Assembly (NCBI GenBank): GCA_019233755.1 | Contig: JAFAMD010000049.1 | Location: 1-56,320, forward strand | Origin: Acidobacteriaceae bacterium | GTDB taxonomy: Bacteria; Acidobacteriota; Terriglobia; Bryobacterales; Bryobacteraceae | Reading direction: 5' to 3' | Length of the DNA stretch: 56,320 nt | Shown: piece after piece, positions 29,638 through 38,264 of the stretch | How the letters are laid out: the number at the start of each line of letters is the position of its first letter | Position numbering within the stretch: the first letter of the stretch is position 1 | Position numbers and translations under genes: made by a program | Notes under the pieces: model-generated | The model's input: only the letters and a program-made list of their open reading frames with translations | Told to the model about the DNA's origin: nothing | Database searches by the model: none

Positions 29638-30157
29638 AATTCTGCAGTTGTTATTTGATCGAATCGAGACGCCCATCGGGGAGATGCTCATCGTGGCGGA
29701 CTGCGATGGATATCTGCGCGCTGTTGATTGGACCGATCACGAGACACGTATGCGCCGCCTGCTGCGGCTTCACTATGGTGAAGATGGATTCAGGCTTGAA
29801 CCGGGTCACAATCCAAGCAGGTTGACGGATGCGGTTCGTAATTATTTTGCGGGAGATCTCTCCGCGATAGACAGGTTGCCGGTTGAGACAGCCGGCACGC
29901 CCTTTCAGCGCGAGGTATGGCGGGCCTTGCGAGAGATCGCCTGCGGCACCACCCTCTCTTACGCGAAGCTTGCCGAGCGAATCGGCCGGCCTACGGCAGT
30001 TAGGGCTGTCGGCCTGGCTAATGGCTCGAATCCGATCGGGGTCGTAGTGCCTTGTCACCGCGTGATTGGAACCAACGGTTCGCTCATCGGCTATGGCGGC
30101 GGCATCGAGCGCAAGCGCTGGCTTCTGGAGCATGAGCGCAAGCACAGCAATAACTAA
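29630..30157 (+). CDS. ogt: Methylated-DNA--[protein]-cysteine S-methyltransferase
   Basis: A 175-aa MGMT. The N-terminal ribonuclease-like domain begins LQLLFDRIETPIGEML. The C-terminal domain has TPFQREVWRALREI, the recognition helix around RAVGLANGSNP, and the active-site PCHRV with acceptor Cys142. It removes methyl groups from O6-methylguanine in a single-turnover reaction. The start is GTG 29630, overlapping the end of the ada-alkA gene by 8 nt, which implies translational coupling. The open frame extends upstream to 29360 but has no homology there. With the upstream gene it makes a complete small adaptive-response operon. Confidence 0.95.
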   Translation: MGEILQLLFDRIETPIGEMLIVADCDGYLRAVDWTDHETRMRRLLRLHYGEDGFRLEPGHNPSRLTDAVRNYFAGDLSAIDRLPVETAGTPFQREVWRALREIACGTTLSYAKLAERIGRPTAVRAVGLANGSNPIGVVVPCHRVIGTNGSLIGYGGGIERKRWLLEHERKHSNN

Positions 30158-30233
30158 TCATAGAACCAGATTCAAATTTTCGTGCCCAGCGGACGCCGTT
30201 CACTTACGCTAGACAGCTAGGCAAGCTTTCAGG

Positions 30234-30289
30234 TATCAGCTATCAGCCATCAGCTATCAGTCATCAGCTATCAGCCATCAGCCATCAGC
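30234..30289. repeat. Heptanucleotide TATCAGC/CATCAGC array
   Basis: Eight consecutive 7-nt units (TATCAGC or CATCAGC, one ending in T) run without a break from 30234 to 30289. A partial complement, TAGCTGAAAGCTGA, lies at about 30381-30394, so hairpins can form. It lies about 125 nt past the stop of the ADOP gene at 30414, and between that gene and the convergent ogt gene. Same unit family as the array at 16844. Confidence 0.85.
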
Positions 30290-30302
30290 CAAGAGTGGCT
30301 TT

Positions 30303-30362
30303 TTTCAATCGCGCACAACGGCACAAACCGCCTGTGCGCTCTAGCTTTCAATCGCGTACAAC
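30303..30362. repeat. Two 17-nt direct repeats
   Basis: TTTCAATCGCGCACAAC (30303-30319) recurs as TTTCAATCGCGTACAAC (30346-30362) with one mismatch and a 43-nt offset. Only two copies are present, so this is not a CRISPR array. It adjoins the heptamer array. Confidence 0.7.
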
Positions 30363-30413
30363 AGTCACCCCAGCCGAGCTTATAGCTGAAAGCTGAGATC
30401 GTCGGGCCCGAGA

Positions 30414-32897
30414 TCACTCCACTCGCAGCGCCTGAACCACGTCGACTCGGGCTGCCCGTGCGGCAGGTATCACCGACGCAGTCACGGCCGCTAGCAGCAG
30501 GATGACGGCCGAGCTGGCCACCGGCAGCACGCCCGGCATTTTCAAATCTGCCAGGAGGCTGCCCGCCAGGTGCGCCAGCGCAAACCCGCAAACAAGGCCG
30601 ACCGCAAGTCCGCCGATGGCCATGGCCGCGCCTTCGGTGATGACGCGCGTCAGCAGTTGCCGCGGCTGCGATCCAACGGCCAGCCGTATGCCAAACTCCC
30701 GTGTGCGTCCGCTGACAGAGAATGCCAGCACGCCGGCGACGCCCACCACCGCAATCAGCAGCGCCACCGCCGCGAAAGCGCCGAAGACTATCGCATTGAG
30801 CCGATCGGGCGAGAGCACTTCCGCACGAACGTCTTCAAGGGTGGCCGCACGTTCGACAGGCTGGTCCGCTGACATACTGCGCATAATACGCGTGATCGGC
30901 TTCACCAAGGCATAAGGATCGGAGCGCACGTGAACGAATAACCGTCCACCTCCAATGACCGGCTCCTGATCGTAAGGATGGTACACCGTCATAGTTGGCC
31001 TGGGGATAACGTGCGTATCGTCCAGGTCCGCCACCACGCCGATAATGCGCCGGGGCTCGGGGCTGGTCATGGGGACGACTTTCAGGATCGGGTCGGTCCA
31101 CATCATATGGTGGTTCAGCGGATTTTGATTTGGGAACATTCGTTGCGCTACGCTCTGGCTGACAATCGCGACGAGCTCGCCGCCGTGGCGGTCGGCATCA
31201 TTGAAATCGCGTCCTTCGATGATGGGCAGGCCAAGCGTCGCGAAAAACCCGGGCGCGGTGATCCGGACCTTGGCGTGGGGATGTTCTTCGCTGGGGGCCG
31301 GAACGCGCCCGTCGACAGAAAATTCGAGACCGAAGTCGAAGTCGGCATCGCGCCACGGGACATTACTTCCAACCGCAACATTCTGAACGCCGGGCAATTC
31401 ACGGATTCGCAGCGCCGCTTCGCGGTAGTAATCCACCACCTGGTTGGGCGTTCTTCCCAGATGGATCACGGGCACGTCCACTGCGAGTACATTGCGCGTG
31501 TCAAAACCGGTCTGCGCGGACGCGAGGGAAAGGAGCGTGTTCACGGTTGCGCCGGCGGAAGCCACCAGCACAAACGATGCGGCGATCTGAACGACCGCGA
31601 ATGCGTTCAATTTCCGATTCGCGGCACCGGTGACACGAGGGCTCCCGCTACTCAGCGCAAATCCGTGGACCCCTCCCGACGACGGCAAGCGCGGAACGAA
31701 TGCCAGCAGCGTCGCAGCAACCACGGCTAGTCCCGCACCTACCCAGAGCATGCTCGAGTCGACGGTTATGTCGAGGGCGCGTATAGAGTATCGGGACATG
31801 TAACGCGCGAGAACAGCCACCATCGGATCGGCGATCATAATCCCGAGAGTCGCCCCGGCGAGGCACAGCAGCAGGCTCTCGGTCAACAGAGTACGACGCA
31901 AAGCACCCGTGCCGGCGCCTAGCGCCGCGCGGATGCCCAGTTCGGCTTCGCGGCGCACACTCCGAGCCAGAATCAGGTTAGCGACGTTGGAGCAGGCTAT
32001 GACGAAGACAAGTATCGCTGCCGCCATCAGCACCAGCAGTATGGTCCGCGCTCCCGAGGTGAGCTGGTCGCGCAGCTTCACCGCACTGATTCGAAAGTCA
32101 GCTTTGGCCGGATAAGCTTCGGGATGCTCCCGCTTCATTCGCTCATACACGGCATGCAACTCGCTACGAGCCATTCCCAGATCCGCCCCCGGTGCGAGCC
32201 TTGCGAACAATTCGGTCATCCGGTGTATCCGGCTTGTGACCATGGTCGCCGACAGATGATGCGAGCTGGTCACCACATTGGCGATGATTTCCGTGTCCTG
32301 GGGATAAGGAACACAGGGCTCCAGCACGCCCACGACGGTGGCGCTGTGCGCATCGATGAACGAATCGAGCCGGACAGTTTTGCCGAGCACGGCGGGATCG
32401 CCCTTTAGCGCGGTCGACCAGAAACGGTACGTCAAAACTACGGCGCCCGCCGCCTTCGGACCGTCATCGCGTGCATCCAGCAGGCGCCCAAGTACCGGGC
32501 GCAGGCCCATGACCTGGAAGTACGATCCACCGACTACTCCGGCGACAACCGAACGAGGTTCACCGAGCCCAACCATACTGAAGCCGATAGTGGAAAAATC
32601 GCCGAAGGAGCTCAGCGTTTTCACCCGCGAGCGCAAGTCCCCGATTTCCGGCACGGAGAAGGTGGCGTTGTCGGCTCCGTTGCCCGGCTCACTCTGACGA
32701 ATGTAGATCAGCCGGTCCTCGTCGCGATTGACGAGAGGGCGTAACAGCACACCGCGAATGAGGCTGAACATCGCGGCATTGGCTCCGATTCCGAGACCGA
32801 GGGTTACTATGACCGTCGCCGTGAGGCCTTTTTCGCGGGCCAGCGAGCGGGCGCCGATTTTCAGCTCCAGCAGGAAAGACACAATGTTTTCGATCAT
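30414..32897 (-). CDS. ADOP-type (MacB/FtsX-like) permease
   Basis: A complete 827-aa orphan permease built like the copy at 19726. The first helix (about residues 25-45: TVIVTLGLGIGANAAMF) is followed by a MacB periplasmic domain, for example GGSYFQVMGLRPVLGRLL. A middle set of helices has the loop RREAELGIRAALGAGTGALRR. A second periplasmic domain and the last helices end DVVQALRVE. Sequence divergence from the 19-22 kb pair shows it is not a recent copy. No ATPase or PadR gene adjoins it. The ATG 32897 start has only weak upstream GAGAGG. The cargo is unknown. Confidence 0.92.
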   Translation of the reverse strand: MIENIVSFLLELKIGARSLAREKGLTATVIVTLGLGIGANAAMFSLIRGVLLRPLVNRDEDRLIYIRQSEPGNGADNATFSVPEIGDLRSRVKTLSSFGDFSTIGFSMVGLGEPRSVVAGVVGGSYFQVMGLRPVLGRLLDARDDGPKAAGAVVLTYRFWSTALKGDPAVLGKTVRLDSFIDAHSATVVGVLEPCVPYPQDTEIIANVVTSSHHLSATMVTSRIHRMTELFARLAPGADLGMARSELHAVYERMKREHPEAYPAKADFRISAVKLRDQLTSGARTILLVLMAAAILVFVIACSNVANLILARSVRREAELGIRAALGAGTGALRRTLLTESLLLCLAGATLGIMIADPMVAVLARYMSRYSIRALDITVDSSMLWVGAGLAVVAATLLAFVPRLPSSGGVHGFALSSGSPRVTGAANRKLNAFAVVQIAASFVLVASAGATVNTLLSLASAQTGFDTRNVLAVDVPVIHLGRTPNQVVDYYREAALRIRELPGVQNVAVGSNVPWRDADFDFGLEFSVDGRVPAPSEEHPHAKVRITAPGFFATLGLPIIEGRDFNDADRHGGELVAIVSQSVAQRMFPNQNPLNHHMMWTDPILKVVPMTSPEPRRIIGVVADLDDTHVIPRPTMTVYHPYDQEPVIGGGRLFVHVRSDPYALVKPITRIMRSMSADQPVERAATLEDVRAEVLSPDRLNAIVFGAFAAVALLIAVVGVAGVLAFSVSGRTREFGIRLAVGSQPRQLLTRVITEGAAMAIGGLAVGLVCGFALAHLAGSLLADLKMPGVLPVASSAVILLLAAVTASVIPAARAARVDVVQALRVE

Positions 32898-33057
32898 GCG
32901 GGTGCCTCTCTCTTAGTGACAGCTCTCCGCAAGTCTATCGCCCCTGCTATGACTCTAGAAACAAAGGAGGCCGGCTTTCCGGAGGAGATCCGGCTAGTGT
33001 CCGCTTCCGGAACTCCTGCGTTCAGAACAGGACAAACGCGCGTCTCGTGGCCGTTGT

Positions 33058-33073
33058 AAGCTGATTTCAGCTT
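33058..33073. promoter_or_regulatory. Perfect palindrome upstream of the efflux operon
   Basis: AAGCTGA-TT-TCAGCTT is a perfect dyad 54 nt before the ytcA-like start. It could be an operator for the efflux genes. It also resembles units of the xxTCAGC repeat family, so it may instead be a stray repeat remnant. Confidence 0.35.
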
Positions 33074-33127
33074 GAGGAGACGTTTGAGACCCGTGCGCAA
33101 TTCAGCCGGCGCAATGAGACCGCAACC

Positions 33128-33400
33128 ATGAACGCTGATCGAAGCAGGCGCGTTGCGGAGTGTGGGCTCGCACTCGCTCTGTTATTGCTTACGAGCTGTG
33201 TCCGGGCTCCCTCCTTCGATATTGTGGGCTCGTTCTTCCCGGCGTGGCTCGCTTGTTTCACCATCGCCATTCTGCTCACCGTGTTGAGCCGATGGCTGCT
33301 GTCACGCTTGCAAATCCCGATCGCCTGGCCGATTTTGGCCTATCCGAGTCTGATTGCATTTTTCACATTCGCGCTCTGGCTCGCATTCTTTCGCTCGTGA
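33128..33400 (+). CDS. YtcA-like small membrane lipoprotein
   Basis: 90 aa. A signal region (residues 10-23) ends in the lipobox LTSC, so Cys24 is probably lipidated. Two more hydrophobic helices follow (about 37-58 and 66-87). The mature start, APSFDIVGSFFPAW, and the overall layout resemble Escherichia coli YtcA, which is encoded just before mdtN and mdtO. It lies 9 nt before the mdtN-like gene. Its role in the pump is unknown. Confidence 0.8.
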   Translation: MNADRSRRVAECGLALALLLLTSCVRAPSFDIVGSFFPAWLACFTIAILLTVLSRWLLSRLQIPIAWPILAYPSLIAFFTFALWLAFFRS

Positions 33401-33409
33401 GGAGGAATT

Positions 33410-34624
33410 ATGGATCTTGACGCTAGCGTGCAGTTTCGCAAGCGACTCGGCCGCGGCATCACTATCGGCGTGGCGACAGCAGCGGTAGCCCTGGGGATGG
33501 TCATTCTTTATCTAACGAACTACTATCCAAGAACCGATGATGCCGAAGTATTTGCAAATTTTATCGGAATTGCGCCGCAAGTAGAGGGTCCACTTGTCCG
33601 GCTGTATGTGCACGATAACCAATTCGTGAAACAAGGCGAGCCGCTATATGAAATCGATGAACGGCCCTATCAGTATGCCCTGGAGAGAGCTATTTCCGAA
33701 CAGGCGACTCTCGAGGGGCAAATCGAGGACGAGGGGCGAAGAATCGCGGCGCTGGTGAGCGCAGTCTCGGTGGCACAAGCGAATATTCAGAGTTCGGAAG
33801 CCGACGTTACCCGATGGGCAGCGGCAGTCGATCAGGCACGGGCCGATGTGGCGAATGCAGAGCAGGGCGTTCAGCGGGCACAGGCGGAGTGGGCATACTC
33901 GAACAACAACCTGCATCGTATTGAGCCACTGTTGGTGAAGCAGTTTGTCACGGCAGACCAGGTAGATAAAGCAAAAAGCTCCGAAATCGCCCTAGCGGAA
34001 ACTTTGAAGCAGGCGCAGACTCAAGTACGGCTTTCGCAAGCGGGATTACAGTCAGCTTTGGCCCAATACGAACACTCTAAGGCTGTCCTCGAACAGAGCA
34101 ACGCCCAGCACCAACAAGCCCAGCATGCCGTCACGACACTCGAACCGCTGATCAATCAGCGCGGAGCCAGAGACGCGGCGGTAAAGAACGCCCGCTACAA
34201 CCTCAATAACTGCCGGGTCTATGCGCCCTTCGACGCTCGCGTTACGAATCTCACTATTTCACAGGGTGCTTATGCCCACGTGGGGCAGCAAGTGTTCACG
34301 CTGATCGACGCAACCACATGGTGGGTAATTGGCAATTTCAGGGAAGGCAAGCTTCAACACATCGCGCCAGGTATGCAGGCCAATGTTTACGTACTATCCA
34401 AACCGAATCTAAGGTTTTCGGGCGTGGTGGACAGCGTCGGTTTCGGCGTTACGCCGGATCCGGATGTCATTGGCCGTTTGGAACCTGGCCTCCCGGACTT
34501 GCAACGAACTCTCAATTGGGTGCATCTGGCATCGCGGTACCCGGTTCGCGTACGCGTCGCGAATCCTCCTGCTGATCTGTTTCGAGTAGGTGAGTCAGCC
34601 GTTGTCGTGATTCGCGGACATTAA
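33410..34624 (+). CDS. HlyD/EmrA-type periplasmic adaptor (MdtN-like)
   Basis: A 404-aa membrane-fusion protein. One N-terminal helix (about residues 17-37) is followed by the biotinyl-lipoyl half-motif YVHDNQFVKQGEPLYEID. A long alpha-hairpin coiled coil runs from about 85 to 250, and the second lipoyl half and beta-barrel follow (APFDARVTNLTISQGAYAHVG). GAGGAGG lies about 6 nt before ATG 33410. It should bridge the inner-membrane FUSC protein and an outer-membrane channel. The TolC-like channel (MdtP equivalent) is not encoded here. Confidence 0.92.
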   Translation: MDLDASVQFRKRLGRGITIGVATAAVALGMVILYLTNYYPRTDDAEVFANFIGIAPQVEGPLVRLYVHDNQFVKQGEPLYEIDERPYQYALERAISEQATLEGQIEDEGRRIAALVSAVSVAQANIQSSEADVTRWAAAVDQARADVANAEQGVQRAQAEWAYSNNNLHRIEPLLVKQFVTADQVDKAKSSEIALAETLKQAQTQVRLSQAGLQSALAQYEHSKAVLEQSNAQHQQAQHAVTTLEPLINQRGARDAAVKNARYNLNNCRVYAPFDARVTNLTISQGAYAHVGQQVFTLIDATTWWVIGNFREGKLQHIAPGMQANVYVLSKPNLRFSGVVDSVGFGVTPDPDVIGRLEPGLPDLQRTLNWVHLASRYPVRVRVANPPADLFRVGESAVVVIRGH

Positions 34625-34626
34625 AT

Positions 34627-36750
34627 ATGGGTTCTGTAGCCCAAAGTGTATCGCTGCCGGCCCGTCCTTTGACCTGGTTCACGGAGTTTCTCAAAGAGGA
34701 ACTGGCACCGTATCCGGGAAGGGTGGCGCTGGTCGCGCGGATGGTTATAGCTGCGACTCTCGCAATGATTATAAGCATGACCTTTCGTCTTCCAGAAGGG
34801 GCATATGGCGCGGTTTTTGCACTTACTACTTCGCGAGAAAGCCCTCAAGCGACTGTGGCTGCTGTGAAGACGATGACTATAGCCTTTGTTCTCGCGGCGG
34901 CATACGAACTAATCGGCGCGATGTTCTTTCTAGATGACCCGGTAAAGCGCCTATTCTGGCTGATCGTGACGTTCTTTCTGATGTTCTATGCACTTAGCGC
35001 GTTGACAAATTATACGGCGGCTGCCCGCTTCGGCTATCTGGTCATTATCACGACTCCATTGTGGGATAGCCACGTATCGGCGGAAACCAGGGTGGAAGGC
35101 ACTCTGTGGGCGGTCTGGACGATCACGATTGCAAGCGTGATTACCGCATTGCTCGAGTTGATATCTGCTGAATTGAACCAAGGATTCGATCTCGTCAAGC
35201 CCATCGCAGAGAGCCTGAGTTCTGTCGAACAGTTACTGAACTGTTATGCCGAGGACCGCTCAGTAGATGAAGCAATAGAAAAGCGCATCACGCGTCTGGC
35301 CATGGTCGGCGTCTCGCGTTTGCGACGCAATTTGCAGCGATCCAGCTACACGTCACAGTACCGTGAACAAATGGGCGCCATTCTGGCTCTTGTCACAAGA
35401 CTGGTAGATCTCGCGGCCAACTCCATACATTTGGGCATTGAGGTTTCTGATCCAGAGCGCAAGAGAATGCGCAACCTGGCTGAAAGGATCGCCGACATAC
35501 GGGTCGATCTGGAGCGCGGAATGGTTCCACGTCAGACTGAGTCCTACACGGAGAGCGAAGCGTGTGCCGTTCCTTTATTGCACGAAATGGAAACAACCGT
35601 GTCGCAGATGCATGAGGTTCTTGTAGGTTCTCAATCGCTAAAGGCATATGCCCCACCGGCAGTCGGCGATGCGCCTCGACCCACGCTTCTTCGCCGGGAC
35701 GCGCTCTCTAATTCCGAGCACATCAAATTCGGGCTAAAGGGCTGTCTTGCGGCAAGCCTCTGCTATATCATCTACAACCTCGTTGACTGGCCGGGTATAA
35801 GTACTGCAGTCACCACATGTTTCTTAACCGCTCTGAGCACCGTAGGCTCATCTCGTCAGAAACAGGTCTTGCGTATCACTGGTGCATTTGTGGGCGGTGT
35901 TGTGTTTGGCATCGGGGCGCAAGTGTTCATCCTGCCTCACCTAGACTCAATCGGAGAATTTACCGTGCTTTTCATGGTGGTCACTGTCATTTCGGCTTGG
36001 CTTTCCACATGCAGCGCCCGGCTCTCCTATTTCGGAACCCAGGTTGCAGTCGCGTTTTACCTCATCAACTTACAAGAATTTAAAATTCAGACGTCCCTGG
36101 GTGTGGCGCGAGATCGCGTTGCAGGCATTTTGCTCGGCCTCTTTATTATGTGGCTTGTCTTTGACCAGTTGTGGGGCGCTCCCGCCGGTGTTGAGATGAA
36201 GAGGGCGTTTATTTCCAACATCCGATTGCTTGCTCAATTTGCAAGAGAACCGCTTTCAAAGGACTCAAGGATTGCTATCGAGGGTACCTTTACTCTTCGT
36301 GAAACGATCAACAATAGCCTCGATAAGGTGAGGAGTCTCGCCGACGGTGTTCTCTTTGAATTTGGGCCTTCCCGGGAGCAGGACCTTGCATTGCGCAATC
36401 GTATTCGGCAATGGCAACCGCAGCTACGCATGCTTTTCCTCACCCGCATCGCGTTATGGAAATATCGCATGCGACTCCCCGGTTTCGAATTACCGGAAAC
36501 GATTTCTTCGGCTCAGGAGGAGTTTGATGGTGAGCTTGCCAAGACGCTGGATGCCATGGCGAGTCGTCTTGAAGGTAAGACAAACGAGAGGGAGCCGGGC
36601 TTCGAAGATTCCTTCAAGCACTTAGAACAGGCTGTCCAGTCGTTCAGTTTGGAGAAACCGCAAGAAGCGCTCCTGCCCCGGCTGGAGACATTTCTAGCTC
36701 TGTCCCAGAGAGCCGAAAGCTTGGCAACCTCCTTGGATTCGGAAATCTGA
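34627..36750 (+). CDS. FUSC-family inner-membrane transporter (MdtO-like)
   Basis: A 707-aa protein with two blocks of hydrophobic helices (about residues 35-175 and 370-520). Each is followed by a soluble helical region. This is the duplicated layout of aromatic-acid exporter/FUSC proteins such as MdtO and AaeB. The start follows the mdtN-like stop by 2 nt, so the two are translationally linked. Together with the YtcA-like and MdtN-like proteins it forms a likely efflux system for aromatic or amphipathic compounds. The specific substrate is unknown. Confidence 0.9.
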   Translation: MGSVAQSVSLPARPLTWFTEFLKEELAPYPGRVALVARMVIAATLAMIISMTFRLPEGAYGAVFALTTSRESPQATVAAVKTMTIAFVLAAAYELIGAMFFLDDPVKRLFWLIVTFFLMFYALSALTNYTAAARFGYLVIITTPLWDSHVSAETRVEGTLWAVWTITIASVITALLELISAELNQGFDLVKPIAESLSSVEQLLNCYAEDRSVDEAIEKRITRLAMVGVSRLRRNLQRSSYTSQYREQMGAILALVTRLVDLAANSIHLGIEVSDPERKRMRNLAERIADIRVDLERGMVPRQTESYTESEACAVPLLHEMETTVSQMHEVLVGSQSLKAYAPPAVGDAPRPTLLRRDALSNSEHIKFGLKGCLAASLCYIIYNLVDWPGISTAVTTCFLTALSTVGSSRQKQVLRITGAFVGGVVFGIGAQVFILPHLDSIGEFTVLFMVVTVISAWLSTCSARLSYFGTQVAVAFYLINLQEFKIQTSLGVARDRVAGILLGLFIMWLVFDQLWGAPAGVEMKRAFISNIRLLAQFAREPLSKDSRIAIEGTFTLRETINNSLDKVRSLADGVLFEFGPSREQDLALRNRIRQWQPQLRMLFLTRIALWKYRMRLPGFELPETISSAQEEFDGELAKTLDAMASRLEGKTNEREPGFEDSFKHLEQAVQSFSLEKPQEALLPRLETFLALSQRAESLATSLDSEI

Positions 36751-36817
36751 ACGGCCGGCTAACTAACTTGGAATGGCGACGTTTAGGTCTGATTCGTTTA
36801 AGAAAAGTTAACGAACC

Positions 36818-36846
36818 AACCCGGCACAGGCACGTTGGGCCGGGTT
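36818..36846. terminator. Stem-loop between convergent genes
   Basis: AACCCGGC (36818-36825) pairs perfectly with GCCGGGTT (36839-36846). It lies between the ends of the FUSC gene and the DUF4242 gene. No T-run follows on either strand, so a bidirectional terminator is only a plausible reading. Confidence 0.4.
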
Positions 36847-36861
36847 GCCGAGTCAGGATGT

Positions 36862-37161
36862 CTACTTGGCCTGGGGGTGTGCAGGCCGAAGATCTACTCC
36901 GGTAACCCGCCTCACCTCGGTGATGGAATCAAATGGGAATCCAAGCTTCTCGTGCGCGCGTCGGATCGCTTCGGCATCCGGGCCTTTCGTGAAGCAGTAC
37001 GCTTTGCGTTCAGCAACATTGACGTGCGCACCAAGGTCAGCACCGCCTTCTTCTTCGCAAGCGGTCTCGAATCGAGAATAGAGCGCGACGAACTCGTCCT
37101 CGCTGACCTCCCGCGGCCAACTGCCTTTGGATTGGTCATGCGTATCGATGAAGTATTTCAT
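36862..37161 (-). CDS. DUF4242 domain protein
   Basis: A 99-aa protein. MKYFIDTHD at the start, ETACEEEGGADLGAHVNVAERKAYCF in the middle and IRRAHEKLGFPFDSITEVRRV near the end are DUF4242 hallmarks. The fold is expected to be ferredoxin-like; some relatives bind nickel. Function unknown. The start is ATG 37161, with GGAGA just upstream. It is divergent from the TetR gene, whose product may control it. Confidence 0.88.
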   Translation of the reverse strand: MKYFIDTHDQSKGSWPREVSEDEFVALYSRFETACEEEGGADLGAHVNVAERKAYCFTKGPDAEAIRRAHEKLGFPFDSITEVRRVTGVDLRPAHPQAK

Positions 37162-37319
37162 ATTGTCTCCTTGTTGAGCGGCCAGTTCCCGCATTGAATC
37201 GCTGTCCGCTGTTCTTAGATGGCCGCTCGCAAGTAGAACGATTCATCTACCTAGGCTGGCATACTAAGTCCGGTGGGGTAAAAATCTAAGATCATTTGGT
37301 AGACTTTTTCGTATACTCT

Positions 37320-37889
37320 ATGGCGGTCCGGAAACGCGAATACCTCCTCCAGGTCGCACAACGGATGTTTTGCAGCACTGGCTTTCACGCCGTCAGCGTG
37401 GACGCGATCATCGCGGAAGCCGGGGTCGCCCGCATGACTGTTTATAAGAACTTCGGTTCGAAGGAAGACCTGATTGTAGCTACGTTGCGACGGGAGGACA
37501 AGCAGTTCCGCCAATGGCTCACCTCGAGTATCGAAGCGCTCTCAACCAAGCCGGCGGACCGGATTTGTGGACTTTTCTCCGCTCTTCATCAGCGTTTCGC
37601 CACAGAAGGATACTACGGGTGCGCGTTCATCCGCGCCAGTATTGAGTTTCCGGATCCTCAACATCCCGTGCACCAGGCGGCTCGGGAGCACAAAGAGATG
37701 ATCCGCTCGTATTTGCGGGGGTTGGCTGGAGAGGCCGGCGCGAGCAACCCAATTGCCCTGGCTGAGCAACTTTATTTGCTCTTCGAGGGTGCGATCACGG
37801 CCTCGCAGTTGCACGGCGAACCGTGGCCGGCCGACTACGCGCGTCAAGCTGCGGAACATCTGGTCGCCGGGTCGCTCTCATCGCACTAA
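37320..37889 (+). CDS. TetR-family transcriptional regulator
   Basis: 189 aa. The N-terminal HTH (about residues 3-50) contains AQRMFCSTGFHAVSVDAIIAEAGVARMTVYKNFGSKEDL, with the recognition helix near VARMTVYKNF. A helical ligand domain follows. ATG 37320 is the natural start; the frame is open to 37296. It is divergent from the DUF4242 gene, and its 3' end overlaps the convergent nitrile hydratase accessory gene by 12 nt. TTCGTATA just before its start also occurs upstream of the nitrile hydratase operon, which hints at a shared operator. Confidence 0.92.
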   Translation: MAVRKREYLLQVAQRMFCSTGFHAVSVDAIIAEAGVARMTVYKNFGSKEDLIVATLRREDKQFRQWLTSSIEALSTKPADRICGLFSALHQRFATEGYYGCAFIRASIEFPDPQHPVHQAAREHKEMIRSYLRGLAGEAGASNPIALAEQLYLLFEGAITASQLHGEPWPADYARQAAEHLVAGSLSSH

Positions 37890-38264
37890 ATCCTTCGTGA
37901 GTTTCACGGGCTTGCCATGCGGTGTATGGCGATACGCGTCGGCCCAGGCATCTTTGCGCACCAATAGCGCAGCAATATCAGTCAGGCCTTTCCGGGTGAC
38001 CATGCGCTCCAGAGTGGCAAGCCAATGCTCGTAGTACCGCGTACCGTCATCGGGCTCGCCACGGTCTTCCGCAGCTTTCAGTTCAGCAGCCAAATCTGTC
38101 GACCACTCTTTCCACGTGAAATAGCCTCGCTCGGAGAGCTTGACGGCCAGCGCGAACGCTTGGGCCTGCCACGGCTCCGCGAACACAGGACCGCCCGCGT
38201 CGCGTGGAATCCGTGGCAAGTCGCGCACGCGGATATCGTCGACATGAGGATCAGGCGCGCTCAA
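37878..38264 (-). CDS. Nitrile hydratase accessory (activator) protein
   Basis: A 128-aa protein of the P14K/NHase-activator family, related to the beta-subunit N-terminus. Recognisable segments are DLPRIPRDAGGPVFAEPWQA, QAFALAVKLSERGYFTWKEW, and YYEHWLATLERMVTRKGL. Such proteins load cobalt into the alpha subunit. The start is taken as TTG 38264 ([10 protein letters not shown]), which overlaps the end of the beta gene by 14 nt; GTG 38228 (VRDLPRIPRD) is the alternative. The open frame to 38426 has no family similarity. Third gene of the alpha-beta-accessory operon. Confidence 0.85.
   Translation of the reverse strand: MSAPDPHVDDIRVRDLPRIPRDAGGPVFAEPWQAQAFALAVKLSERGYFTWKEWSTDLAAELKAAEDRGEPDDGTRYYEHWLATLERMVTRKGLTDIAALLVRKDAWADAYRHTPHGKPVKLTKDLVR

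Noticed and set aside
30234..30362. Possible CRISPR array
   Set aside because: Units are contiguous 7-mers without spacers, and the 17-nt repeats occur only twice; no cas genes are present.
37312..37317. TATACT as a -10 box for tetR
   Set aside because: Only 2 nt before the ATG, so transcription would start inside the gene, and no -35 box is at the right distance.
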